Positions 42,590-51,329 of a stretch of 64,000 bases of DNA are shown here, in pieces. Below the pieces are notes generated by a model. The model saw only the letters and a list, made by a program, of their open reading frames with translations, searched no databases and was not told where the DNA came from. How positions within the stretch are numbered: the stretch's first letter is position 1; each line of letters begins with the position of its first letter. The translations under genes and the position numbers were made by a program. Source of the stretch: PHAA01 sp022706565. GTDB taxonomy: Bacteria; Bacillota; Syntrophomonadia; Syntrophomonadales; Syntrophomonadaceae. The stretch covers positions 496,001 to 560,000 of the forward strand of contig JAXGLD010000002.1 in assembly GCA_040769385.1 (NCBI GenBank). Direction: 5' to 3'.

Positions 42590-43084
42590 TCATATACCCA
42601 CTTGTATGTCTTTAATTCCGGCCTCGTTATCTTCATGGAGATGCTTGACCATGATCAAAGCATCCTCCTGGTTGTCACTATAATAATTCTTGCGGATAGC
42701 TGCATGTATATACCCTAAGCTTGAGTACAACTGGAGTGCGGCCTGGTTGGAAGGCCTTACTTCCAGGAGCATCATACTGGCGCCTTTACTGCGGGCTAGT
42801 TTTTCCTGGGTCTGCATTAGGATGCGGGCAATGCCTTTTCCCCGGAATTTGGAAGCTACTGCCACATTGGTAAGGTGGGCTTCCTCCATGACCGTCCACA
42901 TCCCTATGTAGCCGGCCAGTTCTCCGGCACAGTCACAAACCAGGTAGTCGGCATAGGCGTTCTGCAGTTCCGCCTCGTATGAGCTCCGCGACCAGGGCAG
43001 ACTGAAGGCTTCATTTTCAATAATCATCAACTGATCCAGATCCTGGACGGTCATTTTCCGGATCATGAATGCGTTGTTCAGCAC
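42590..43084 (-). CDS. rimI: Ribosomal protein S18-alanine N-acetyltransferase RimI
   Basis: A 164-residue GNAT enzyme: IENEAFSLPWSRSSYEAEL is the RimI N-terminal block and VASKFRGKGIARILMQ the acetyl-CoA loop; LLEVRPSNQAALQLYSSLGY follows. GTG 43084 abuts the tsaB stop, with AAAGGAGAG before it. Its place between tsaB and tsaD is common in Firmicutes. Confidence 0.92.
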   Translation of the reverse strand: MLNNAFMIRKMTVQDLDQLMIIENEAFSLPWSRSSYEAELQNAYADYLVCDCAGELAGYIGMWTVMEEAHLTNVAVASKFRGKGIARILMQTQEKLARSKGASMMLLEVRPSNQAALQLYSSLGYIHAAIRKNYYSDNQEDALIMVKHLHEDNEAGIKDIQVGI

Positions 43085-43801
43085 TTACAGCTCTCCTTTT
43101 CCCAGTTTCCGTTCCGCCTCTGACAAACGTATGTAACGGGGGCGCATCAACATAGCCTCTTCGTACTCTCCCCGCGTGGCCTTGACCAAGGCCAGACTGC
43201 CCAAGGCAGCTGCCCGCGGCAGCATTAAAGGGGCCGGTGCGATATGGAGCTGATCCCCCAACTGCGATTCGAATATCTCCCGGTAGGGGGCAAACCCGTC
43301 TCCCAGCATTATGATTCCCGGTCTCCCCTGCCGCCTGGCCAGCTCGCGGGCCGAACAGGCAAACTGCTCCGCCGGGCAAGCCACCTCTTCGCCAATCAGC
43401 TGTGGGAAAGGTCCGCGATTGTCAAAACAACCCCCGTATACCTCCTGGCGGCGTGCATTCAGCATCGGGCAGACCAGGTGGTCAGTGAAGCAAATGTTAT
43501 GGGCCAGGGTTGCCAGAGTCGATACACCCACTACGGGCAGATCGGCGGCCAGACTCAGTCCCTTGACAGTCGCCATGCCAATGCGCAAGCCGGTAAAGGA
43601 CCCCGGACCTATGGTTACCGCCAGGGCATCTAGATCCCGGGCCGTTAACTCGCATCCGCGCAGGGTCTGGTCCACCAGTGGCATAAGCATTTCTGAATGG
43701 GTCTGTTTAAAGTTAATGAAGCTTTCCCGCACCAGGTTCCCGTCCTGGACCAGAGCCACCCCGGCCACCGGGGTGGAGCTATCAATGGCCAAAATCAACA
43801 A
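43085..43801 (-). CDS. tsaB: tRNA t6A biosynthesis protein TsaB
   Basis: A 238-residue ASKHA-fold partner of TsaD: ILAIDSSTPVAGVALV, then ITIGPGSFTGLRIGMATVKGLS. It scaffolds TsaD and TsaE. Overlaps tsaE by 20 bp. Confidence 0.95.
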   Translation of the reverse strand: MLILAIDSSTPVAGVALVQDGNLVRESFINFKQTHSEMLMPLVDQTLRGCELTARDLDALAVTIGPGSFTGLRIGMATVKGLSLAADLPVVGVSTLATLAHNICFTDHLVCPMLNARRQEVYGGCFDNRGPFPQLIGEEVACPAEQFACSARELARRQGRPGIIMLGDGFAPYREIFESQLGDQLHIAPAPLMLPRAAALGSLALVKATRGEYEEAMLMRPRYIRLSEAERKLGKGEL

Positions 43802-44258
43802 TGCTCTTCAACCTCTCCAGTTTTAGACGATATTTGGCGCCCTGTGCTGCGATATGCACCTTGCGGGGCAGATCATAGTCATCCCCGCTCAATTCTATAT
43901 CCACTTCCAGGGCTTCCCCGGGCAGAAAGGCTTCTCCCACCTGGGACCATTCAAACAAAGAAATACCCCCGCTTTCCAGGTAATCCTCCAGTCCCAGATC
44001 AACCAGATCCGACCCCTCCAGGCGGTAAAAATCGAAATGGTATATCACCGGATCGGCCGGATATACATTCATCAGGGTGAATGTTGGGCTGGTAACCGGG
44101 CCCCAATAGCCCAATCCCTGGGCTACGCCCCGGACCAGAACGGTTTTACCGGCTCCCAGTACCCCCCTTAAATATATGATATCGGAAGGACCTAAAACAG
44201 CGGCCAAAGTCTGGCCCAGCTGTAGCATCTCTTCCTCATTGTGCACAATCAAATCCAT
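43782..44258 (-). CDS. tsaE: tRNA t6A biosynthesis ATPase TsaE
   Basis: A 158-residue P-loop protein: LRGVLGAGKTVLVRGVAQGLG is the Walker A, then SPTFTLMNVY and YHFDFYRLEG. It powers the TsaBDE cycle. First gene of the operon; the UDG gene lies 20 bp upstream on the same strand, so it may join the transcript. Confidence 0.95.
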   Translation of the reverse strand: MDLIVHNEEEMLQLGQTLAAVLGPSDIIYLRGVLGAGKTVLVRGVAQGLGYWGPVTSPTFTLMNVYPADPVIYHFDFYRLEGSDLVDLGLEDYLESGGISLFEWSQVGEAFLPGEALEVDIELSGDDYDLPRKVHIAAQGAKYRLKLERLKSIVDFGH

Positions 44259-44278
44259 GTATACTCCTCGGCTCCGAG

Positions 44279-44968
44279 CTATCCGTTAAGCCTCTGGTAT
44301 TCGTCCCGGATCAGTTTGAAATCCTCCCAGACTGGCCGCTTGTAATTGGGATTGCGCAACAGGGCAGCGGGATGGAAGGTCCCCATCATCTTTATTCCAT
44401 CCCGGATGAACCACCGTCCGCGCACCTGGGTTATGCGGGCCTTGGGATCGATTATGGCTTGGGTAGCGGCTGACCCCAAGCAGATAATTAGACGCGGACT
44501 GAGGATACGGATCTGAGCCTCCAGAAACGGGCGGCAGGCCTTTAGCTCGTCCGGATTGGGCAGTCGGTTGCCCGGGGGGCGGCATTTCACCACGTTGGTG
44601 ATATAGACCTCGGAACGGTTGAATTCGGACGCCGCCAGTATTTTGTCCAGCAACTGCCCCGCCCGGCCCACGAAAGGGATACCCTGCTCATCTTCATCCT
44701 TGCCGGGACCTTCGCCCACAAACATAATGCGGGCCTCCCGGCTGCCATCACCGAAAACCACCTGCCGGCAAGTACTCCTCAGAACACAACGCTCACAGTT
44801 GCGGGCCAGCTCCTGCAACTGCTGGTAATCCTTGATATCCGGATAACCCTCCCCATCTTTGACGCCAGGCAAAAAAACAGCCCTGCTCTTGAACGGCGGT
44901 GTTGGTGGAATTATTACCTTCGTCGGCGGATTCAATTCATCAAACAAACTTGGTTGTTCATCAGCCAT
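44279..44968 (-). CDS. Family 4 uracil-DNA glycosylase
   Basis: A 229-residue family 4 UDG: the active-site block MFVGEGPGKDEDEQGIPFVGRAGQLLDKIL, then CLGSAATQAII and GTFHPAALLRNP. Four Cys (CERC, CRQV, CRPPG) for the 4Fe-4S cluster are present. It removes uracil from deaminated DNA. ATG 44968 follows GGGGGAGG; an ATG 21 bp upstream lacks a site. Confidence 0.93.
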   Translation of the reverse strand: MADEQPSLFDELNPPTKVIIPPTPPFKSRAVFLPGVKDGEGYPDIKDYQQLQELARNCERCVLRSTCRQVVFGDGSREARIMFVGEGPGKDEDEQGIPFVGRAGQLLDKILAASEFNRSEVYITNVVKCRPPGNRLPNPDELKACRPFLEAQIRILSPRLIICLGSAATQAIIDPKARITQVRGRWFIRDGIKMMGTFHPAALLRNPNYKRPVWEDFKLIRDEYQRLNG

Positions 44969-45023
44969 AGGCTCTTCCTCCCCCACCATTGCTGTCCCCT
45001 ATCAACAATAAACATTGCCAATG

Positions 45024-45052
45024 TAAAACCGCCTATGTCAGGCGGTTATTTT
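45024..45052 (-). terminator. Terminator after GH18 gene
   Basis: AACCGCCT (45027-45034) and AGGCGGTT (45040-45047), 5-base loop, T-rich on both sides. It separates the GH18 gene from the UDG/tsa operon on minus. Confidence 0.7.
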
Positions 45053-45131
45053 TCCAATATTATATAACATTGCTGTTGAATATTAAAACCAGTCCAGGAG
45101 AGCAAACTGCTTCACCCCGTAGTCACCAACC

Positions 45132-46490
45132 CTACTCCTTCTCCAACAGGTTGTACAGATCGTCGAAGCCGTTGCCAATCCGCCAGAAACTGATCCCCCC
45201 CAGTCCATACCGCTTGACCAGATCCAGTTTCTTACCCAGACTTAACTCGTTTTCCAGCCAGATCTGGTGCCGGACCTGATTGGCATCTGTATACGTATAG
45301 AAAGGGCTGTTGCTGGCTTGATCATAATGAGCAGTCACCCCATAACGACTTTTTACCTGGGCCAGTTTTTCGCGGGTCACCGTAGCCGTAGTTAACCCCT
45401 GCCCCCAATCATAACCATAGGTAGCCATACCGATTAGCAGTTTGTCGGCTGGGATGCGAGCCTGGCTGCACATATAATTGATAACCTCTTCTACCCACCA
45501 TAAGGGGGCAACCGCCCCAGCCGCGGTGGTCTTATAATGATAGTCGTAAGTCATGATTACCACATCATCTACGATCTCCCCGATGCGGCGATAATCATAG
45601 GGGGTGGGCCAATTATCTCGGGCCGTCCGGGCGAACACTGCCACCGACAGTTCCTTGCCCGGACCTAAGTTCGATTTCAGTTCTTTCAGAAACAAGGTGA
45701 AACTCGGCCCATCCTGGGCGGGTATGAATTCGAAATCGATGTTGACCCCGTCGTAACCATCCTGCTGCACCCGCCGGCACAGTTGGGTAATCAGGTTGGC
45801 CCGTCGCTGGGAGTTGGACAGCAGGCTATGGAGGCCCTCCTTGTCCATAAACACTACGCTGGCATGTGTCTTTATGCCCTGCTGGCGCAGGAAGGACAAT
45901 ACCTGGGCATAGTTGTCCTTATATTCATAAAACAATTCACCTTGTTGGTTGGTCTCAAACCAGCGCAAGGCCACATCGGTGAACAACCCGGCATTTTCCT
46001 CGAGTTCGGTGAAACCGCCCCAATAGTAATAGGCGAAGACTTTGGGAGCTCTCTGTCCTTTATGCTTGAACTCGATGGCCGCCTCACCTCGGGCGCTGTC
46101 CCAGGTGACTGTCCCGCCTAGGTGTTCTGCGAAGAAGCGCAGGGGCAGATAGGTGCGGTTTTGGTATATGTAGGGGGCACTGTCCAACTGATACACCTGG
46201 CCGTCCACTATCACCCCAGTACTGCCGATATGAAATTGAAAGGTCCGATCCATACAGGTTACTTTGACCTGGCGGGCGGCGTCGTTCCAGAGCACCGATC
46301 CTTGTAAGGCTTGATCTTCGGTAATAAACCGCAGCGGTACCATGACCCGCTGATTTACGATTTGGGCCGGAGGACTTAATTCCCTGATCTGGCCATTAAT
46401 GCGGATGGCTGGGGCCCAATTGCCCAGAGCTACGCTGGCGGGCACTATAAATAATAATAAGGCAAAAATAACGGTAATTACCTTCCTCAT
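45132..46490 (-). CDS. GH18 glycosyl hydrolase with copper-amine-oxidase-like N-domain
   Basis: A 452-residue exported protein. Signal peptide about 1-22; a copper amine oxidase-like N-domain about 28-145 with two VPLRFITE/LPLRFFAE repeats; a GH18 barrel about 155-450. The catalytic DxxDxDxE motif is DGYDGVNIDFEF and VVIMTYDYHYK follows. Relatives such as YaaH and spore cortex hydrolases cut N-acetylglucosaminyl links in peptidoglycan. Single gene. Confidence 0.9.
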   Translation of the reverse strand: MRKVITVIFALLLFIVPASVALGNWAPAIRINGQIRELSPPAQIVNQRVMVPLRFITEDQALQGSVLWNDAARQVKVTCMDRTFQFHIGSTGVIVDGQVYQLDSAPYIYQNRTYLPLRFFAEHLGGTVTWDSARGEAAIEFKHKGQRAPKVFAYYYWGGFTELEENAGLFTDVALRWFETNQQGELFYEYKDNYAQVLSFLRQQGIKTHASVVFMDKEGLHSLLSNSQRRANLITQLCRRVQQDGYDGVNIDFEFIPAQDGPSFTLFLKELKSNLGPGKELSVAVFARTARDNWPTPYDYRRIGEIVDDVVIMTYDYHYKTTAAGAVAPLWWVEEVINYMCSQARIPADKLLIGMATYGYDWGQGLTTATVTREKLAQVKSRYGVTAHYDQASNSPFYTYTDANQVRHQIWLENELSLGKKLDLVKRYGLGGISFWRIGNGFDDLYNLLEKE

Positions 46491-46572
46491 TCCCTATCCC
46501 CTCAAATAACAATTACTAGAATTATTCGAAGATGGATGGGAATCTCCTTGATGTAAATAATGGCATTAAAAT

Positions 46573-46611
46573 GCCGCCCGATTCTACCCGAATGGGTTAG
46601 TATCAGGCGGC
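46573..46611 (-). terminator. Terminator after amidohydrolase/63-aa gene pair
   Basis: GCCGCC-c-GAT arms with ATC-a-GGCGGC and an inner ACCC/GGGT pair; on minus followed by ATTTTAATG. Placed 25 bp after the 63-residue gene. Confidence 0.6.
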
Positions 46612-46635
46612 TGGTTCATTCCTGACGCGGATTGA

Positions 46636-46827
46636 TCAGTGCGTGTACTTGGCGCGCAAAAACATGTTATTCAGGTCCTCGGCGGGGATGTGGACCATAT
46701 TTTCCTGACCGACCACCGCCAGGATGACCATCTCTTCTCCGGTTAATTCTTCCTGGTATGAACCCAACACGCAGATAGTCATAGGGCTACCGTCCATGTA
46801 TACGGTAAACAGATCGCCTTTATTCAA
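46636..46827 (-). CDS. Small unassigned protein, coupled to amidohydrolase
   Basis: A 63-residue protein I do not recognise: LNKGDLFTVYMDGSPMTICV, then GEEMVILAVVGQENMVHIPAEDL. It reads as a small beta-barrel-like domain. I take TTG 46827 with GGGGGAG just upstream; this overlaps the amidohydrolase stop by 8 bp, suggesting coupling. An ATG 24 bp upstream in the same frame is an alternative. Function unknown. Confidence 0.6.
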   Translation of the reverse strand: MNKGDLFTVYMDGSPMTICVLGSYQEELTGEEMVILAVVGQENMVHIPAEDLNNMFLRAKYTH

Positions 46828-47962
46828 CCTTCTCCCCCCACCAGTTACCATCCACCATTACCCTTTCCACCCGGGACCGGAAATCCAGCGGGTGCCCCGA
46901 ATATATCGCCAAGTCGGCACGTTTGCCCGCCGTTATGGTTCCCAATTCATGATCCAGTTTAAGCATCCGGGCCGGGGTACTGGTTATCGCGGCGAGAGCC
47001 GCTTCTTCCTCCAACCCTTCTCGCACCGCCAGGGCGGCGCATACCCGTAGGTGTTCAATCGGAATAACTGGATGATCAGTTATAAAACAGAACCTTACTC
47101 CCCTCTCCGCCAGCAGAGCGGCATTGCGGAAAGCCACTTCCTTCATCTCCACCTTGGCTCGGTTGGTAAACAGGGGGCCTAAGGCCACGGGTACCTCTCT
47201 TTTCACTAGTTCATCCGCCACCAGAGCTGCCTCGGTACCATGCTGGAGCTGCATCTCAATACCGAACTCATCTTTTATACGCAGTGCCGTCAGGATGTCA
47301 TCGGCCCGGTGAACATGCAGCAGCAGGGGCATCTCTCCGCGCAGGACCTTGAATATGGCTGCATTACGGTATAATTCGGCGGCCTTGATATCCTCTCTAT
47401 CCATTAGGCCGCGGGCGGTGGCGAACGCCTCCCGGAGTAGGCTGGCGCTGGCCATCCGCGTCTTGGGGGCTTTCTTCTGAGCCCCATAGACCCGTTTGGG
47501 ATTCTCCCCCAGCGCCGCTTTCAGCCCCCAGGGATTGCGAAATACCATCTCCGCCGGACTGGATGCCAGCGTTTTGAGAAAAACCGCCTGCCCACCCAGT
47601 ATGTTGGCACTGCCGGGCATACACATTGTTCTGGTTACGCCTCCCCGCAGGGCATCGGCGAAAGCCAGATCCATGAAATTTATCCCATCAACTGCCTGCA
47701 GTTGCGGTGTAATCGGGTCGCTAGTCTCGTTGACGTCGTCGCCTTCGATACGATAGATCTCCTCCTCCAACCCGATATGGGTGTGCGCGTCAATCAATCC
47801 GGGCAGGATGAATTTACCCTGTGCATCCACAACGGTAGCGCCGGCCGGTACTGCTAGTTCTTCCCCCACCGCCTGGATAAACTGCTCCTCCACCAGTATT
47901 ACCCCGCCGTGCATAATCCCGCCTTCCATGGTGTATATCGTGGCACCTTGGATTGCTATCAT
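46820..47962 (-). CDS. Imidazolonepropionase-like amidohydrolase
   Basis: A 380-residue amidohydrolase: FILPGLIDAHTHIGLEEE (HxH), HVHRADDILTALRI, QHGTEAA and FITDHPVIPIEHL (metal Asp). C-terminal TITAGKRADLAIYSGHPLDFRSRVERVMVDG is typical. Substrate unknown; such proteins act on cyclic amides or dipeptides. I start at ATG 47962, after GGGGGAGGAAC, not at upstream ATGs without a site. It is followed by the coupled 63-residue gene. Confidence 0.82.
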   Translation of the reverse strand: MIAIQGATIYTMEGGIMHGGVILVEEQFIQAVGEELAVPAGATVVDAQGKFILPGLIDAHTHIGLEEEIYRIEGDDVNETSDPITPQLQAVDGINFMDLAFADALRGGVTRTMCMPGSANILGGQAVFLKTLASSPAEMVFRNPWGLKAALGENPKRVYGAQKKAPKTRMASASLLREAFATARGLMDREDIKAAELYRNAAIFKVLRGEMPLLLHVHRADDILTALRIKDEFGIEMQLQHGTEAALVADELVKREVPVALGPLFTNRAKVEMKEVAFRNAALLAERGVRFCFITDHPVIPIEHLRVCAALAVREGLEEEAALAAITSTPARMLKLDHELGTITAGKRADLAIYSGHPLDFRSRVERVMVDGNWWGEKVE

Positions 47963-48088
47963 TAAGAAAAGTTCCTCCCCCTGCAATAGTATCTTATGAA
48001 TGCCGTTTGTTGATGGTTCAAATGCCATCCTGCCATTATCTGCCCGGCTCCAAGCAGGTTGGTTTTTAATTCCCTGCCCACCCGGGCT

Positions 48089-48775
48089 TCAAGTCCGGGC
48101 ACTGGCCACAAACGCAGCAAACAAGCGGGTCGAGTATCGGTCGCGCATACACTCCGGATGCCATTGCACCCCCATGCAAAATTCGGCTCCCCGTTTCTCT
48201 ATCGCCTCCACGGTTCCATCCTCGGCCAGTGCAGTAATGGCAAACTCTTCTCCCAGGAGTTTGACAGCCTGGTGGTGAAAGCTGTTGACCCGGATCTGTT
48301 CAACCCTCATTATATCTGCCAACCGGCTTCCCGCTTCTATAAATATATCATGGATGGGATAATCGCGGGGGGCTTTTTGGATATGACCTTGGGAAGACTG
48401 GATGTCCTGCCAGAGGCTGCCCCCGGCCGCTACGTTAAGCAGTTGACAACCCCGGCAAATCCCTAGCACCGGCCGCTTCAACCGCAGGCAATGCCGGGCC
48501 AGACTCAATTCAAATCTGTCTCTTTGGGGATCGATCTCGCCGCACTGAGGAGATAAAGGCTCTCCCCACCAGGCCGGGTCGAAATCCCCGCCCCCGGTAA
48601 ACAATATGGCCGAGCAGATATCAAGGTACTGTTCCAGTCCACCTTCGTCCCGAACCGGGGGCAGCAGTATGGCCAACCCACCCGCCCGCTGAATTGCGCT
48701 GACGTAATAATCCTTAAACAGCAGCGTATGGTTACCAGGCTGGTTGCTCCCGGTTATCCCTACTATTGGTCTCAA
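48089..48775 (-). CDS. Class I glutamine amidotransferase-like hydrolase (peptidase C26)
   Basis: A 228-residue C26 hydrolase of the PuuD type. The nucleophile is in GICRGCQLLNVAAGG, with an oxyanion block FTGGGDFDP, SFHHQAVK, and the catalytic His/Glu in VQWHPE. Relatives release gamma-glutamyl groups from polyamine intermediates or act in cell-wall or nucleotide pathways; no polyamine genes are here. Monocistronic. Confidence 0.87.
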   Translation of the reverse strand: MRPIVGITGSNQPGNHTLLFKDYYVSAIQRAGGLAILLPPVRDEGGLEQYLDICSAILFTGGGDFDPAWWGEPLSPQCGEIDPQRDRFELSLARHCLRLKRPVLGICRGCQLLNVAAGGSLWQDIQSSQGHIQKAPRDYPIHDIFIEAGSRLADIMRVEQIRVNSFHHQAVKLLGEEFAITALAEDGTVEAIEKRGAEFCMGVQWHPECMRDRYSTRLFAAFVASART

Positions 48776-48870
48776 ACCTATCCCTCCTCGATCTAGAATC
48801 CCCGCCGGCCGACTTGTTCAACTGCGCAACCAGCCCCTGTGTTGCCAGGCCCCAGTCCGAAGCAGGCATG

Positions 48871-48918
48871 AAAAAAGCCCGGACCTGAATCGTACGGTGG
48901 TACGTCTAGGGCGGGCTT
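48871..48918 (-). terminator. Terminator after mazF
   Basis: On minus AAGCCCG and CGGGCTT arms enclose a second stem (CGTAC/GTACG), then TTTTTT. 25 bp past the toxin stop. Confidence 0.8.
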
Positions 48919-48943
48919 ATCTGGGTATTGCTATGATATGTAT

Positions 48944-49291
48944 TTAGATCTCCTTGAGTTCCAGGCTAATAGCCAGGGCCTCGTTGACCTTGGCCATCGT
49001 CGCCTCGTCCAAAACCGCTATTCTCTGTTTCAATCTGGTTTTATCGACTGTACGGATCTGTTCGGTGAGGATGACCGAGTCGCGTTCCATTCCATAGGAA
49101 TGGGCCTTGAGTTCAACGTAGGTAGGTAATTTGGCCTTGTTGATCTGGGACGTGATGGCCAGCACAATGGTAGTCGGGCTATACTGATTGCCAACGTCGT
49201 TCTGGACCACCAGAACAGGTCTGATACCTCCTTGTTCCGATCCTACTACCGGGTTCAGCTGGGCAAAATAGATTTCCCCTCTTTTTATCAT
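48944..49291 (-). CDS. mazF: MazF/EndoA-type endoribonuclease toxin
   Basis: A 115-residue PemK/MazF toxin: IKRGEIYFAQLNPVVGSEQGGIRPVLVVQND, TTIVLAITSQINKAKLPTYVEL and DSVILTEQIRTVDKTRL. It cuts mRNA at specific short sites when unpaired from its antitoxin. It follows the RHH antitoxin by 37 bp and alr lies upstream; the same order as alr-ndoAI-ndoA in Bacillus. Confidence 0.93.
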   Translation of the reverse strand: MIKRGEIYFAQLNPVVGSEQGGIRPVLVVQNDVGNQYSPTTIVLAITSQINKAKLPTYVELKAHSYGMERDSVILTEQIRTVDKTRLKQRIAVLDEATMAKVNEALAISLELKEI

Positions 49292-49328
49292 TTTTTATCA
49301 ACTCCAGGAATAAAAATTCCCAACTATA

Positions 49329-49571
49329 CTAAAAATCCTCCTCCAGATTTGCGGTCGCCTCACAAGCTATAGTTAAATTAATAGGGGCCATCTCGATGTA
49401 TCCCCTCTTCATATATTCAACCATCATTTCTTTCTTGCGGCACTGCAGATAATAAACGATGGCTTCACGTACTATTTCACTGCGGTTCCTTTTTTCCCTC
49501 ATCATACAGTCATCTACTTCAGATAGGAGGTTTTCAGAGATCGTCACAATGATACGTCTAGAGGCTGGCAC
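49329..49571 (-). CDS. Ribbon-helix-helix antitoxin (EndoAI-like)
   Basis: An 80-residue CopG/RHH protein: RRIIVTISENLLSEVDDCMMREKRNRSEIVREAIVYYL forms the DNA-binding dimer, followed by the toxin-neutralising tail rich in Met/Glu (MMVEYMKRGYIEMAP). GTG start. With MazF it makes a type II toxin-antitoxin pair of the housekeeping EndoAI/EndoA kind. Confidence 0.9.
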   Translation of the reverse strand: MPASRRIIVTISENLLSEVDDCMMREKRNRSEIVREAIVYYLQCRKKEMMVEYMKRGYIEMAPINLTIACEATANLEEDF

Positions 49572-49728
49572 GGTAGCACCCCCAAAATAAATATACGCAA
49601 TATATATTTATTATATAGACAAGGTGTCAGGCCCGCAAATCCAATAATTACATGAAACACTCGCAAAAATGACCAAAAGCAGGTGGAATGGGCGTAAAAC
49701 TTTTAATTACTGTCCTTCTTTGGCCGGA

Positions 49729-50853
49729 TCAATCGTGGAAAATCCTGACCACCCGGCTGTGCGGTGAGCATACAATCTCATAATTGATGGTGCCGATCAC
49801 TGCCGCCAAGTCATCGGCGGTCACTCCGTCTTCCGGTTTGCCGAATAGAATCACCTCATCTCCGGTCTTGACTTCGCTGAGGGCAGTCACATCGAACATA
49901 ACCTGATCCATGCAAACCCTGCCGATCAACGGCACTCGCTGGCCTCTAATCACCGCCCAGCCGCGGTTGGAAAGCAAGCGGTTGTAGCCGTCCGCATACC
50001 CGATGGGTACTGTGGCCACCTTGATTTCTTCTTTGCTGATGTAGGTGCGACCATAACTGACTGAGTGTTCAGCTGGAAGGGTTTTAACGAAACTGACCCG
50101 GCTCTTCAAGGTCATGGCGGGAATCAACTTGACTATGGAGTGATCCACCTCATCGGACGGATATAAGCCGTAAATGATTATACCGGCTCTGACCATATCC
50201 AGTTGGGCCTCCGGCATCTCCATGATCGCTCCGCTGTTGGCCAAATGATGGATGGGGATACTGACCCCCATCTCCTCCAGGTCGGCCGTAAACTGTCTAA
50301 ACACTCCCAATTGTTGGTAAGCAAAAGTTTTGTCAGTCTCGTCGGAAGTGGCCAGGTGGCTGAAGATTCCCCTTATCTCTATCCCCGGCAGGGAAGCTAA
50401 GCCTCTTATAGCCTCCAGTGATTGGGGCTTGGGATCGAAACCCAGCCGACCCATACCCGTGTCCACCTTCAAATGTATCCGTGCCGGCTTTCCTGCTGCC
50501 ACCGCTGCCTGTGACAATCCTGCCGCGGCTCCCGGCTCAAAAACAGTGACATCGACATTGTTTTCGACCATAGCTGCAGCATATTCCGGGGGCATCCATC
50601 CCAAGACCAGTATCGGCGCCCCTATGCCACCTTCCCGCAGAGTCAAAGCCTCCTCGGGGTTGGCGACCGCCAGATAGGCAGCCCCTGCCTCGATACATAG
50701 CTTCGATACTTCCAGCATACCATGCCCATAGGCATTAGCTTTGACGACAGCCATCAACCCGGTTTGCGGGCGAAGCAGGCTTTTAATTGCGCCAATATTA
50801 CTCCTGATGGCTCCTAAATCTATTTCTGCCCAGCTCATTGAACGATTATCCAT
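49729..50853 (-). CDS. alr: Alanine racemase
   Basis: A 374-residue PLP enzyme: SWAEIDLGAIRSNI, PLP-Lys K38 in VVKANAYGHG, VDTGMGRLGFD and catalytic Tyr in SVSYGRTY, then VCMDQVMFDVT. It provides D-alanine for the cell wall. Start ATG 50853 overlaps the CBS gene stop by 8 bp; an ATG 15 bp further is possible. Confidence 0.96.
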   Translation of the reverse strand: MDNRSMSWAEIDLGAIRSNIGAIKSLLRPQTGLMAVVKANAYGHGMLEVSKLCIEAGAAYLAVANPEEALTLREGGIGAPILVLGWMPPEYAAAMVENNVDVTVFEPGAAAGLSQAAVAAGKPARIHLKVDTGMGRLGFDPKPQSLEAIRGLASLPGIEIRGIFSHLATSDETDKTFAYQQLGVFRQFTADLEEMGVSIPIHHLANSGAIMEMPEAQLDMVRAGIIIYGLYPSDEVDHSIVKLIPAMTLKSRVSFVKTLPAEHSVSYGRTYISKEEIKVATVPIGYADGYNRLLSNRGWAVIRGQRVPLIGRVCMDQVMFDVTALSEVKTGDEVILFGKPEDGVTADDLAAVIGTINYEIVCSPHSRVVRIFHD

Positions 50854-51301
50854 CTCTTTCTACGATAGCTTTCAGTATATCATTGCGGGTAACGATGCCG
50901 ATCAGCTTACCATGCCGTACTACCGGGACACGATTGATCTGCTTCTTCTGCATCAGGGTCACCACCTCATTGAGGGGGCAATCCTCAGGCACGGTTATCA
51001 CCTTGCTGGTCATAGCCTCCTTGACATAGGTAGCAGTGTATTTCTTCAGGTCATTGTTAAAACGTATGGGGTTCTCCAGGAAAATAATACTGTCAAATAA
51101 TGTGAGATAGAAGGGGACTTTGAGCTCAGTAGCTTTGATCATCAAATCCTTCTCAGTGATGATCCCCACTACCCGATGCTGGTCATCCACTACCGGAACT
51201 CCGCTGATCCGGTTGTCCACCAGCAGCCGGGCTACCTTGTCAACTTTCTCGTCGGGACGTACTGTCAGCACGTCTTTGGTCATCACATTCTTTACCAGCA
51301 T
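50846..51301 (-). CDS. Tandem CBS domain protein
   Basis: A 151-residue protein made of two CBS motifs: VMTKDVLTVRPDEKVDKVARLLVDNRISGVPVVDD, and EAMTSKVITVPEDCPLNEVVTLMQKKQINRVPVV. CBS pairs bind adenosyl ligands and act as sensors. It lies between nnr and alr; role unknown. Confidence 0.9.
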   Translation of the reverse strand: MLVKNVMTKDVLTVRPDEKVDKVARLLVDNRISGVPVVDDQHRVVGIITEKDLMIKATELKVPFYLTLFDSIIFLENPIRFNNDLKKYTATYVKEAMTSKVITVPEDCPLNEVVTLMQKKQINRVPVVRHGKLIGIVTRNDILKAIVERDG

Positions 51302-51329
51302 ATGACCACCCGCTTTCTTATTTATTGAT

